Source: Phellopilus nigrolimitatus (lineage: Eukaryota > Basidiomycota > Agaricomycetes > Hymenochaetales > Hymenochaetaceae). Taken from it: a stretch of DNA of 64,000 bases. The translations under genes and the position numbers were made by a program. The stretch lies in assembly GCA_021029095.1 (NCBI GenBank), contig JAJOHG010000026.1, positions 62,001 through 126,000 on the forward strand. The letters are read 5' to 3'. Shown in pieces: positions 49,235 through 60,820 of this stretch (its first letter is position 1; every line of letters starts with the position of its first letter). Under the pieces are notes generated by a model. It was not told the origin of the DNA and searched no databases. It was given only the letters and a program-made list of their open reading frames with translations.

Positions 49235-51085
49235 ATGTCAACTGTGCAGACTTACTCGGGTCCGAAGAATGAAGGGAGTTTCATCGTGAAGCTCAAGGCT
49301 GGCGTCGACAAGGTCGCACACCTTCGCTGGCTCAATACTCGTCCCTCTGGCGTCGAAATCACGCACGGTTCATGGAACAGCACATTCTTTCATGGCTTTG
49401 CAGGTGAGCTTGTTCTCATCAAGAGCGCAATATTTTTTTGGCTTTAACCGGTTTAAAACCTAGGAAAATTTGATGCAGATACAATCGACGCGCTTCGAGC
49501 GAACACTGACGTCGAGTCCATCCACGAAGACGGCATCATGAGTATTGAAAGCACCGTTACTCAGTAAGCTTGATTCCTTTAGAGCTCAATACCTTACGAA
49601 ACACCTTTCTCTCCCAGAACCAACGCTCCTTGGGGTCTCTCTCGCATCAGCCAGAACGGACGGCTGTCTAACCAGGTCATTGAAGCTTTGACCTTCTCGT
49701 ACCGATATGACTTCTCTGCGGGCGATGGTACCGATATCTACATTATCGGCCAGTAAATTGACTTTGTATTTCCCAAACCGTTTCTTATTACTCTCGTCAT
49801 CTTGTCTAGATACTGGTGAGCCTATTATAACTCCGAATGCTGAAGAAATCAAATAACTCACATCTGTTTTCGAAGGCATTAACACTGAGCATGTGAGTAA
49901 CGAGTGTGCAATGGCCAGGCATCTCACTAACGCAGATTATAGGTTGATTTTGGTGGTCGTGCCCGCTGGGGAGCTACCTTTGGTGGCTACGCAGTATGTA
50001 TATCTCACAGTTGGGCTGTTCTCTTGTTCGTGCTCATGGTCTGACGCAGGATGCCGACGGCAACGGCCATGGCACTCACGTCGCGTAAGTCCCTTGTTCA
50101 TCTCTGACAAGAACAATCTGGGCTAATAGGATACATATCAGCGGAACTTCTACCGGCACAAGGTTCGGCGTAGCTAAGGCCGCAAACTTGATTGCAGTCA
50201 AGGTGCTAAGAGATGACGGGTACGCAGCTCATCTTTTATACGGGAGAATACTTCTCAATACCCCTTCTTGTGTCCTTCTTTCGAATACGTCAGATTTGGA
50301 ACGTTGTCCGATATGTGAGTACTTCAGTGATGACCTTGTTATGATAAACATTAACTACGGGTATTTTCACGCAGCTTGTCTGGCTTGAACTTCGTCGCCA
50401 ATGCAGCACTAGATTCTGGTCGGCCCTCGATTGCGAACTTGAGTCTTGGAGGCGATCCTTCAGAGGCTCTCGACGACGGTGTCACTTCTGTGAGTTTCCC
50501 GCAAATTCTCTACTGATAAAGTCTTCTCTAAAGAGTTAACATATTTATCAGCTCGTAACTTAGGCATCCATGTCGCCGTCGCCGCAGGAAATCAAAACAT
50601 TGATGCTATTAACATAAGCCCTGCGCGCGCGCCGGCAGTCATCACGGTCGGCGCGTCCAACATCGCGGACACGCGCTGGGCTTATTCGAACTTCGGCAGC
50701 AGCGTCAACATCTTTGCGCCTGGAGAGTATATCATCAGCACGTGGATTGGCAGCACATCTGCGACGCGGCCCTTGAGCGGCACGTCCATGGTAAGCAACT
50801 AGTCGAAAGCAAAAGAGGAAAACCACATCGAGTTGTTGATACATTTGGTACTGTTCAGGCTTCACCTCACGTCGCGGGCCTCATCGCGTACTTGATTAGT
50901 GTTAAAGGCGCTCTTCTCCCCGCGCAGATAAGATCTGAGATTGATGCGTTGAGTGTCAAGGATGCACTTGCAGACATCCGTGAGTATGATTTCGTGAACC
51001 TTCTAATATAATTGTGCTGAGTAACTTCATCTTTTTAATAGCGTCTGGAACACCCAATGAGCTTGCCAGAAACGACATTGCTTGA
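49235..51085 (+). pseudogene. subtilisin-like serine protease (S8), copy B, one-base deletion
   Basis: Thirteen exons can be placed: 49235-49403, 49464-49563, 49618-49748, 49810-49815, 49876-49892, 49943-49993, 50050-50084, 50142-50219, 50294-50314, 50375-50489, 50552-50790, 50859-50979 and 51042-51085. The propeptide (SFIVKLKAGVDK), DTG Asp, GHGTHVAGTS His, VAAGNQN Asn and SGTSMASPHVAG Ser are all present. The order and the lack of a secretion signal fit the cerevisin/proteinase K group with an I9 propeptide. The eleventh exon has 239 nt where 240 are needed: CTCGTAACTTAG lost one A relative to copy A, which creates an immediate stop before the Asn and Ser. The third intron begins GC (GCCAGT) where copy A has GT. 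So this copy is also disabled, unless the missing base is an assembly error. Confidence 0.8.
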
Positions 51086-51843
51086 AGAGCGATTCGGTAG
51101 CGATCGCAAGTTCAAGAAGGAAATATAATGTCAAAGTCAACTAAATTTCCAGAAAGATCTCTTTTAGGAATTACATATGCATGACATTGTTCAACCACTG
51201 TTAGGCACCCTGTAAATTGAAATAAACATCTCGATTATGGAATACCTTTTATTGATTTCTATACCGTGCGTCGTCTTCCAGTTATCTACTTAGTGACCCG
51301 CAACGACTTGTAATATGCGTGAAGGCCTTGCATGATATTCCAACACCCCTGGTCGCCTCTGGTCGCGCCACGTTTTGCTGATTTTCTACTTCCGAAACAG
51401 GATTATTATTGATGTGTTGGTTTATGGTAAGGTCCGCAGTCACCCGTCATCGAGTTGCGTTGACCGATGACTATTCTATAGCACATTGACGACAATTAGC
51501 AGCGAGCATAATTTATAACAGTTGTGTATGATATCTCTTCTTCAAATACGACACCATTCATAACGGGTCATCAAAACCCATGATTATACAAATCGAAGCT
51601 AACCACACAGTGCTATTAGCAACATACCCATGGGTAGACCTGTGCAGAGCCCTGGCCCCTAACCGGCGGATCGACTCCTGGTGAGCCCTATCTTGCGTTA
51701 CTGAGAGCACCCTTGAGGAGCATGCCACCATTTTTCATGGATTTATTGCAACAAAATATTGTATATCATTCCTGCCTACTACAATGTCTGTTATCTAAGT
51801 AGTAGCATTTTTCTCCATTTTTGTCAATCAGCCTCATCAATCA
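51086..51843. other. right edge of duplication, then unclassified sequence
   Basis: Up to about 51,250 the sequence aligns in reverse with 16,760-16,926. Beyond about 51,700 CpG becomes rare, marking the start of a different sequence block. Confidence 0.5.
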
Positions 51844-53136
51844 TCATTTTCCCACTACTACCTCCAAACCCAACTTTACTAGGGCATTGTATTGAGGCTC
51901 AGTGATGGCACCAGGAACAGTGAGTTTTTTCAGTGGTTTAAATCTTGTGTCATGTGATCGAGAATGTACCATATTCCAAAGCTTTTCAAACTTGGGGAAG
52001 GGATTACTGGAAGAAATTGCTAGTTCCTTAAGGTCAGGACAATAAGGATGTTTTTCACTCCTTGCTGTCAGTGCATCCAAAATTGTTTCGGTTGTTTCGG
52101 TCATTAGAGCTACTTCCAAATAGACCAGGCTGGGACATTGCTTCAGGTAGTTCAATACACTAGCTCCTCTGATTCTGAAGCAAAAAAAAGTGAGCTTCTC
52201 AAGGACTTGTGATTTTGAGCAGCACAGAATATCCTCAACAATAGTTGAATTTCTTGAATCAGTTGCACCCACATTCACATATAAGTCAGTCAACACAGGA
52301 CAAGAAAGCTGCACAAGCAATGGCCCTATGTCTGACCTATTAGATGCAAAGATACATAGCTTAGAGAGGTTATCAAGCTTCCACACATGAAGAGGGGAGA
52401 GATTATGACTCTCTGGCTGTTCAATCTGAATAGAAACATCAAGTGTCTCTAGGTTTCGTGCTCTTTTAATCCACCACATAATAGATTCTATAGATGGGCT
52501 GATATATAACACAAGACCTGTGAGTCGTGCATACCCAGAATTTCTACCCTTGGGTTGCATAGTGAGGACAGTGCATGCTGCTTTCCAGGAAGCATAGTTA
52601 TTGTTTTTTTTGTCATCAACTACAAGTTCAAATTCCCTGAGCTGTGGTGCATTGTCAAGGTTGGTCATTGCAGCCAATAGACTCTGAACCACAGAGAAGT
52701 TGGTCACATAAATCTTCAGTGTATGCCAGCGGTGCTGACAAGTGAGAAGAAGGGCAACAATGTCTTTCATTTCTTTGCAATAGTCTTCATAGGTGCTATA
52801 GTGAGGCAAGTGCTTGTATGAGATCTTGATGGAGATAGGCACATTTCCAGATTTCTTTATCCATCTTCCCAGTTGGTTGAAGAGTGTTGCTGGACTAAGT
52901 CTTTTTCCATTTCTTATTGTACTATTATCAAGTTCAATGCCAGCCCATAGGCGAGGTGAGGTATTGGAAATTTCCTTCCAAGTTTTGCAGATTGGAGCTA
53001 GACTCAGGGGTGCAGCTGAGCAAGATGGTTTGTTATTGTGGTGAGGAAGACAAGAAACAAAAATATTAGATAGGACCTCTGTTGGAAGTTCATTCAACTG
53101 TGTCCCATTATTCTGAGGGGGCATGATATGAAGCAA
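51844..53136 (-). CDS. F-box protein with leucine-rich-like repeats
   Basis: An uninterrupted frame of 430 codons. The F-box is at about residues 13-60 (LNELPTEVLSNIFVSCL, then LAPICKTWKEISNTSPRLW). Repeats of hydrophobic strands follow (LREFELVVDD, LETLDVSIQI, LSKLCIFAS, LEKLTFFCF, LVYLEVALM, LKELAISSS), as in the many F-box/LRR proteins of Agaricomycetes. It would bridge targets to an SCF ubiquitin ligase through Skp1. Composition differs sharply from neighbours: AT-rich, with only about seven CpG in 1.3 kb, yet no stop or frameshift. It lies inside the block that separates protease B from kinase B. Confidence 0.88.
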   Translation of the reverse strand: MLHIMPPQNNGTQLNELPTEVLSNIFVSCLPHHNNKPSCSAAPLSLAPICKTWKEISNTSPRLWAGIELDNSTIRNGKRLSPATLFNQLGRWIKKSGNVPISIKISYKHLPHYSTYEDYCKEMKDIVALLLTCQHRWHTLKIYVTNFSVVQSLLAAMTNLDNAPQLREFELVVDDKKNNNYASWKAACTVLTMQPKGRNSGYARLTGLVLYISPSIESIMWWIKRARNLETLDVSIQIEQPESHNLSPLHVWKLDNLSKLCIFASNRSDIGPLLVQLSCPVLTDLYVNVGATDSRNSTIVEDILCCSKSQVLEKLTFFCFRIRGASVLNYLKQCPSLVYLEVALMTETTETILDALTARSEKHPYCPDLKELAISSSNPFPKFEKLWNMVHSRSHDTRFKPLKKLTVPGAITEPQYNALVKLGLEVVVGK

Positions 53137-53406
53137 GTGTGTCTCTTTGGGATGGTGGTGTGAAGCAGGTTTGTGTCTTGGAAGATAGGGGCAAACAGAA
53201 GTGAGATGAAATGATAAAATTTATACCTTTGCTTCACAATTATTACATAACACAAGCAGGAAATGTGTACTAGCAGAGATGCCAAAGTTCTGATTGGTTT
53301 GCAGTTTAGTCAAAAGAGCAAAGCTGCAAACCTTGAAAACCAACACAAAAAATACTGAACTAAAGCAAAACTACTAATTACTGCCCTGATTGGGTTAGAA
53401 CCCCCC

Positions 53407-53437
<31 letters not shown>

Positions 53438-54099
53438 ACATTCTCTCTCTCTCTACCCACCCTAGTGAGCAATGTCTCAAAATGTGGACATCATTGCATA
53501 GTATTGTATAATGTACCCTCAAGCAGTGACAAGCACAGATGGAGCCATGTCTCAGGGGAATGAAGCAGACTTGAACTGTTCTGTCACTTCTGTGTGCCTG
53601 TGCTGTGGCCAGTGGTGTTGGTGTGTCCCCATTGCCAGCCCCTGGCTGAATGTGCATCTGAATACAGGATGCTGAAGTGCAATGGGGCCATACTGTACTG
53701 TATTGTATTGTGCTGCAGCACTGCAGTTTCATCTATGTTTAATTGTGCAAAGCTCAGTGCTGGTGTGGAGATAAGACAAGACATGCACAGCAAAGTTAAA
53801 TTTGGTGGGAGAAGCTCAATGAGACTCCAGGCTTGCCCAGCACAGGTGAGTACCACCTGTGGGATTGCTTTTTTAGTTCCTGAGGCTTTGAATCTGCTTC
53901 TGTGACTCACATGGAAGCTGGTATGGATTTGAGAGACATTTCAGATATGTGCATATATGCAAGGGTGGGCACACAAAGGCTCAAAGAGGTAGAATATGCA
54001 GCAGAGGATGGTTATGGTTGTGGTGCATGTGCACCACTGGAGTGTGTGAATGCAGATGAACACTGCAAGCATTGGCTTAGAATCCCTCCATGGTATATT
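53137..54099. other. CpG-free non-coding stretch
   Basis: No CpG dinucleotide, many TG and CA, and several runs of short frames without motifs. It looks like old, methylated and deaminated repeat sequence. Confidence 0.55.
53401..53455. repeat. compound microsatellite: poly-C, (AC)n, (CT)n
   Basis: A run of 23 C is followed directly by about nine AC units and about six CT units. Confidence 0.95.
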
Positions 54100-54376
54100 T
54101 TATCTAATTATGTACTTCTCCAGCCAATAAAGTTTAACACTTTTGGACACTTTTATCCAAATTGTTTTTTAACTTCATTATGCCTTTCTCCATACAGTAT
54201 GCTTTAACTGTCTCTTTGCCTTTGTCCACATAAAAAAAGGCTCAACAAAGGCAAAAAGAAAGTTAAAGTGTTTTTTCATGGAGAGAGGCATAATGAAGCT
54301 AAATATTGATTTGAATAAAAGTCTCAAAAAGTGTTTTCCTTTATTGCATGGAGAAAGGTGCAATTAAATTAGATAA
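54100..54376. repeat. foldback (large imperfect palindrome)
   Basis: The two halves are complementary over about 115 bp per arm with a few mismatches: TCTAATTA at 54103 pairs with TAATTTAATT-type sequence ending near 54373; TTCATTATGCC at 54174 pairs with GGCATAATGAA ending at 54297; GCCTTTG pairs with CAAAGGC near the centre. It lies in the CpG-free block. It may be the remains of a foldback element or MITE; the target duplication is not clear. Confidence 0.7.
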
Positions 54377-54664
54377 CTATTTGACTCACCATCAAGGAGG
54401 GCATGTCTGCTGTAATTTTCATAGTCTAGTGAATTTAAAGCAATGAGATGAAGACAAAAAACATGTAGAATTTGTGTTTGAACTGCTGAGCTCTGAGGCA
54501 AACAGATAAGTATTGAATACATGCATACACTACAGCTACTTATACTGCATGGACTGATAAGGAACAAATAAACAAACATGATGCAACAATCAAGCTCGTC
54601 ATTCCAACAATAGCATGGGCTGTTCTGTGGGTAGATCCAGATCCATTTGCACAGGTATGAGAAG

Positions 54665-55518
54665 TAGGGCTCCGCACCGTAACCGTAATTACGGTTTACG
54701 GCCGTACCGTATACGGGCCCGTACCCGTATCGTATGCTCCTCAGAGTTTGAAAGTACGGCGCCGTAATGTACGATCCGTATCCGTAATATAACCGTATGT
54801 TACGGCCGTATACCGACGTAAATACGGCTTACGGTATTTACATATTACATATATAGGTTTACATGGTTTAAAATTACCATTTGTAGTAAACTCAAATGAA
54901 GCAAGGCCAGTCGATGTGTGAGCCAGTGAGTGCTTCTTCTTTGCTGCTTCTGCAACTTTTTATCTGCCATGTCCCGCCTCTTATTGTATCGAGGCACACC
55001 CGTATGAGCCTTTGGTGTTGTGTTCTGCACCAATTGTTGAAGGACAACCAATTGGTGAGTCACGAAAATATGTGTCACAAAGGATTTTGGCTAACTGGTA
55101 CGTGAAAGCAGTGGCTGCGAAAAGAACTGAATACCGTCGGCGAAAAGATGTCAAGCTCAATTGCACACTTTCAACATCTGGCTTTTGCTTTTAAAAATAT
55201 TCGGGCCATCAGGAACATGTGTTACAGCGTAGATACATAATCTATCATGATTTTCCTGATTAGTTTTGTCTGTCTATTGTTGTGTCGCTTCATTGTGTCG
55301 TGCATCGTTCGGGTTGGCGACACACAGTAGATTTTAGACTATATTCATACAACTCCAGCCGTAATGTCGTATGCTGCCGTATACGGCCGTAAGGTCTCTG
55401 TACCGTACTGTAAAGCACCTTAATACTCATTAATACGGCCTGTATTCATACGGCCTGTAACCGTATACAGAGGTAGTGTTTACGGTCGTAACCGTATACG
55501 GTACGGTGCGGAGCCCTA
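54665..55518. mobile_element. hAT-type non-autonomous element, 854 bp
   Basis: The ends match as an inverted repeat of 17 bp beginning TAGGGCTCCGCACCGTA, and an 8-bp target duplication ATGAGAAG flanks it (54657-54664 and 55519-55526). Both subterminal zones (about 180 bp each) are packed with CCGTA/TACGG units in both directions. The centre (about 54,850-55,340) is different in composition and includes a frame of about 90 codons (54,930-55,194) reading RKYVSQRILANWYVKAVAAKR; this is not a recognisable transposase and may be captured sequence. It inserted at the edge of the CpG-free block and is itself rich in CpG, so it is younger. Confidence 0.9.
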
Positions 55519-55861
55519 ATGAGAAGGCAGTTCCTGTCAGCCTTGTCTACACAAAGACAGTATCAAATATTGTCTGAGTGTGCATAATATTTGCTTTAGA
55601 TGCATATTATAAACATACAATATGTACATACTTGTCAACTATTTCTTGGATGTGTTGAGCTGGCAGCACACCGTAGGCAATGGTAAGCGACGACTTTGCT
55701 ACGTAGGTGGGAACCGCCTTTTTTTTTTCAAGGGGGATGGGCATCTTTGTCAGCCGCCGCTTCTTAATCTGGCAATATTCATAATACTAATAAACAGAAC
55801 GGCTGACAATGTTCGTTCCGGACACTACTGCACCGAATCCGCTACTCGCAGCAATTCAAAG

Positions 55862-57616
55862 ATGGAGGCAGACCAAGGCAAGAGAATGCGGGACATACTC
55901 GAGGAGAACGCTCTTTTTCCCTTCTCTAGGACTGATCTGACACAAAGCCGCAATTCAACGGAACCTAGCTTGCTTGAGGCAGACCGGCTGGATCGCCGCT
56001 GGAAAGCTACAATTGCCCTACAAGATGACAGTTTGGTCGATGCTCTGTGCTCTATTCTGGACGAGATTCTTGGTGACAAGCGTTTGAGCGTGTCTGAAGA
56101 GATTGAGTTGCTTGCCTGCTTCGCGCCGAAACTCGATTCTCATGGGAGAGATACGAAATGGAGCGATAATCTGAATGAAAGAAAGGTGACTATTGACGTA
56201 CGGCGTTTTCCAGTGCGGCGAGCCGATGCCTGCGTTTTTTAAACAAGTCTCTACATATAACCGACCAACCCTCGGCTGATGGATATGCTTCGAAAGTCAA
56301 TTATGCAGACTCGAAGCTGGTAGCTTTCGCTGATGCGAAATCCGATCAAGTTCTATGTGATGTCGGAAGAATTTTACCACCGCGCGGATTTATCTTGGAT
56401 TGGTCAAACAATCGGCCGTTAATGGAAAAAGTCATCTTGAACGTCGGTTTGCCGCTTGCTCGTGAAGGAATTGACTATTGACTTTGTCTGACAGGCCGCT
56501 TTGTACATGGCTTCATGGAGAACGGAGTGGCTTTTCCTGACTTCGTACAATCATTGGATCTTCCTTCGTCTTCATCGTGGTGGTCTTCACTCTCCTGATG
56601 AACAACCTTATGTGACGTATTCACCTATGCTCTCGATCGAGGGCGATACCAGAGCTTTTCGCGCTTTTCTTGGTGCCATCCTGGCTGCTGCGGGTAAAGT
56701 TGATGTGCCCACGCTGGAAATAAAAGAAGATATCCGCCTCGATGAGATTGCCGAAGATGCAAAACCCAAGTCAGAAGATTTTCCTGAAGAACTTTGTGCG
56801 TAAAGAATCACCATGGCACCACCAGAAACACCAGAGCCACATTGGTTCTCTCTTCAAGAAATAAATCCTACGTTCACGACCGGGCTGACGGACAATACCG
56901 ACGAACCTATCTACTTACGGCTCACTCGTCCTCTCGGCCATGGCTCTACAGGATTCGTCTATGAAGGCCAATTGGAGACGAAGAGCGCTCAGGATAACTG
57001 GATTCCACGAGCATTCGCCGTCAAATTTGTCGAGGTTCTGAAGACTGAAGATGAGATTAGGCGTGAACGACTTCGACATGAGTTCGGCATTTACCAAATT
57101 CTGGATCGCGCCTGTAGCCAGTCCGGAGAGTTGTCGAAGCGCATCGCACCTCGGTGCTTTGGGATGTTCGAGGGCGGCAATCTTTCCGTCCTGGTATTGG
57201 AACTGCAAGGTGATGCTTTGTGGAAGTGGGAAGACTTGAATCCGACTGAAAAGTGAGTGATCTAGGTGCATCGATAAGCTCTGACCTCAGTTCTACCATA
57301 TATATGATTTAGGAAGGAGGTCTTAGAGATGGCCGAGAAATTACATGGTCTAGGTATAATCCATGAGGACCTTGAACCACGTAATGTTGTTCGAACCATC
57401 GCTGGCGGATTCTCCATCCTCGATTTCACTGAGTCTCGAATGCATAATTGCAAAGAGAAGAAACCGGTAAAGACGCATGGCTTTAACTTTGAAATTATTT
57501 TCAAAGACTGATGCGATCCTTGTTACTTGTAGAGTTGTAGAAGCCCTGCTAAGCTGATGCGGTGTGGAGAGCTACGTCTTCTGTCGGAAGCACTGTGGGA
57601 GAGGATTCCTTCATGA
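55862..57616 (+). pseudogene. fungal protein-kinase-like gene, copy B, inactivated
   Basis: Exons by alignment with copy A: 55862-56185, about 56213-56442, 56495-57252, 57313-57466 and 57533-57616. The N-terminal domain (MEADQGKRMRDILEE) and kinase-like part are readable: glycine loop PLGHGSTGFVYEG, FAVKFV, catalytic loop HEDLEPRNV, DFTES, and C-terminal LRLLSEALWERIPS. Lesions: the first intron's acceptor and the start of the second exon are deleted (roughly 45 nt lost against copy A), and a TAA at 56801-56803 replaces TTA (Leu) of copy A. A shorter product from the ATG at 56813 would start just before the kinase part, which is possible but unproven. Function unknown. Confidence 0.8.
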
Positions 57617-57726
57617 AATGGCGCTGACCCCTGTTCGCGGTCTAGCAATGTCGTGCACTATATACTCAGGAGCTGTATCAACGTTAGCATGGACATTATG
57701 TTTGTTGTCCAGTCTTGATGTTGGCA

Positions 57727-58232
57727 CATTGGCTTTTTAATAATTAATATTATCACTGTATTCTGACTCAAAGATTAACAAACAATAATACAACAGAGAT
57801 ACATATGATGACCATTGTCCAAGAAGTGTCGTTCACACCGTAACGTACATCGTTTTGGAATTTAATGAGCCATTGGAAGCACGGACTTGATTTCGAGACT
57901 CGTATGCGGTCCGGCACTTTGTCAAGCTTATATCTCAGCAACCACTGGACAGTTTTTCGCGATTCTAGTGGCACCTTGTAGGGAATTTCTTGAAATATTT
58001 TATTCTGATTTTTGATTTGAGGGAGGAAGGTTATTTGAGATCTTGAAAAGTGACCCCCTTTTTAATCTGGCTCTACTGGCTGCACTTTTTGTCTGATTGA
58101 TTTGGTCACTGATGACATTTTGTAGGGAAGAAACTAAACTAATTTTCCAAATTTAAACCAAAGCAAAATATTGAGTCTGTGATTTTTTATGTGTGCGTCT
58201 TGTATGTTCCAATACTTTTGTGAGCCACTGTA
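57727..58232 (-). mobile_element. probable Tc1/mariner remnant, one end only
   Basis: The right end, read on the reverse strand, starts TACAGTGGCTCACAAAAGTA, a typical terminus of fungal Tc1/mariner elements next to a TA. The other terminus was not found, and the only frame (57,974-57,768, 68 codons) shows no transposase motif. The block is absent between the kinase and G-fragment in copy A, consistent with insertion. The left border given is approximate. Confidence 0.45.
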
Positions 58233-58425
58233 TGCGCTGTTCTTTGCTAACTGGACAAATCATAATAAGTTATGACATTGATTATACTAATAGACACAGA
58301 AAATGTAAATAGCAAGCGTTATCCCGAGGTTCCTAGCGCAGAGGAACACAACCATATGCTACCGTCCATGGGTGCTGCCACTCATTCGACGTGACGCTAG
58401 GACTGGACTTACAACCGGCGAATCA

Positions 58426-60563
58426 TCACTGGGAGCTTCCGAAATCGAGCGTTCCCACCCACGTCCCTCGCATCCACTCAACGACGTCTGCGAGCTCACC
58501 CAATGCTACACCGACGCCGCGCCGCAGCACAGGGTCGTCATAACCCTTCACCTGCTCTGACGCTGTGATAGCGTGCCGCAGATCGCCATGCCTCTGCGCC
58601 TGCGCCTGCGAGGACGGGAGGCGTATGCACAAGCTCGGATCGGGCCTTAGGCGCTTGCGGTCGCGCCCCGTCTGCATGGTGTCCGGGACATGCGCAGCGC
58701 GGGCGCGTTCTTGGGACTGGAGCGCGGAGGCGAGGCTGGACGCGAGCGCGCCGAGGAGCCGCCTGCGGAGGAGGATGAAAACGCCGTTCGTGGAGCTTAG
58801 GAGCGCATCGACGGAGTTGCGAAGCATCTGCTCGTCTGGTTGATGTGGAGAGGCTGGGGTAGTTGTGTTAGGGTTGTCGCTAGCTTGAGAATTACTGAGA
58901 CGACGATGTTCGCGCACGACCTCGTCCGCGAGGTGAATCAGCTTCGTCGTCCCGCTATCCTGAGAGGTCTCGTCGATCTCAATCATAAGCAAAGAAAGAA
59001 CGCGCTCTGTAAACGTGCGCTCTTCTGCGTTCGTGAAATTTTGATCGCTCAAAGAGTTAGAGGGTGAAATTTCAATGCTTGCATTTGCTGCATTCGAATG
59101 AGAGCGGAGCGGGACGAGCGTCCGCAGAACGGCAGCAATGACGAGCGCTTGCAGATGATTCTGCAGACGCAGGAGATCGTTCGTTGAGAATAGGAACTGG
59201 GGCGGAAGCACGTTGGTATTGGCAAGAGCATCAGTCCCAGATCCGGGTCCGGTAGTCGAGGACGAAGAAGACTGGCTTGGATTGGGAAGCGGACAAGACA
59301 CCGCGACGTCCGAACCGAGTGCCTGTACGAGGCGGCGGACCCAGTGTGCATCCTGCCTCTCCATATCATCGGGTTCCGAGTCCGCATCTGCCAGCCAAGT
59401 ATGCCAGCGCTCACGTCCGCCCTGTGCACCATACAATGCGAGGACAACCTTCCGTTCCTTTTCCTGCGCGGCTCGCGAAACCTCGTCTGCTAACTCCTCA
59501 TCGCTCACAACGCTAAATGCAACGGATGCGAGGTCCGCCTTCATCACATCTGCGAGGCGCAACAACTCCTTAACAGCGGCTACGATGCACGCAGGAAGGG
59601 TCATGGGGGTCGATGAGTCATTATCTGAGCCAGAGTCTGAGTCAGACGAGGAGCCCGAAGGAGTGATTGGACTGAGGATGGCGATAACGGCATTCAAATC
59701 GGGGTCGCGCACGGGCGCACAGCGCGTCTTAAGCGCTGCTGCGAGTTGTTTAAGGTGACGGACCGCAGAGACGAGCGGGGCGGACGTGGGTGAGAGGGGT
59801 GCGGCGAGCGTGACCATACTAGGATGTGTCGGCGGGAGGAGCGAGAGGAGCGCAGTGTGCAGATCGGCATAGAGGCGTTTCAGGCGCGTGAGCTGGCGCG
59901 CGGGCGCGGGGTCCGCGAGGCTCTCCATCGCCTGGGAGAAGGGACGGAGAGACAGGGTCAACGATACGCCGCACGCAAGAGAGACACATGCGTAGGCACC
60001 TCGTCCCAGAACGCCTTCTGCACGATCTCCTCCACCGTCGCCTGGAGCGTCGGTGGCGCGCCGGATGCGGCCTGCCCGTCGGGCGGACCGGACTGGTTAA
60101 GCGCGTGGGCGGCCTCTGGGCTTGAAAGTGCGGCGCGGAGGGACTTGCCGGGCGGAACGACCTTGTCGGGCGCAGTGGCGAGAACGTGCAGAAATGCAAC
60201 CTCGTTCAGTTGAGCCATTAATTCGGCGTCGATGAGGTGTGCGTGCACTCCGTTGGTGCGCCACGGCAAGCTTGCTGGAGAACGCGAGGGTGGTAGCGGA
60301 GCCGCCACGATAGTGAAGTTGCTAGGTTTGTTGATCAGCCGCGCTTCAACTAGATCTTTCGCGAGCGCTCGCTCGGTGTCGGTAGTTCCCCAAAGGCCCT
60401 GTTCTTCGAGCTGGGCGAGGAGCTCCGCCACTTTGCGCGCCGTTTCGTCGCCCGACTGGCTTGTATGCGCCATCTCATCGAGTATAGCAAGCGAGGACGC
60501 GAGCAAGCTGTTCTGGGGATCCTCTAAAACTTTCTGTCGGAGTGCGACGCGTACGGCGTCCAT
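58426..60563 (-). CDS. gene G: conserved hypothetical protein, parent of the fragments
   Basis: Two exons (60563-59988, 59931-58426) total 2082 nt, 693 residues. The 56-nt intron has donor GTGTCT and a strong pyrimidine tract before CAG, and joins two frames that would otherwise stop. The N-terminus is helical (MDAVRVALRQKVLEDPQNSLLASSLAILDEM, ARKVAELLAQLEEQGLW). A serine/aspartate tract follows (about 290-310) and the C-terminal third is again helical (LHLQALVIAAVLRTLVPL-like segments, FILLRRRLLGALASSLASAL). I do not recognise a family. Fragments of its 3' half occur at 20.0-20.5 and 47.2-47.8 kb, so it belonged to the duplicated unit and is the one copy still intact. Confidence 0.8.
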
Positions 60564-60820
60564 GGCAGAGCACGACGCGTCGTTGTCGTTGTCGTCAAGG
60601 TCAAGGGCGCGAAATCGTCAATAGCACGCAAACCGGAAGCAGCCCAATGTGGTTACCAAGAAATACAGTTGATATGTCAGCTACATGCATATGTACATGT
60701 ACAAGATACAAAAAAAGGGAAAGAAATACACAGCAAGACCAAAGGAAAAAAAAAGAAAACAGTACAACAGCATTGAATAAATATCAGTGATAATAATTAG
60801 TACTGAGCAAAAAGTAGAAA

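Noticed and set aside
51620..51700. Possible tRNA-like or SINE-like stretch (ggcccctaaccggcggat)
   Set aside because: No cloverleaf or internal polymerase III boxes could be formed by eye.
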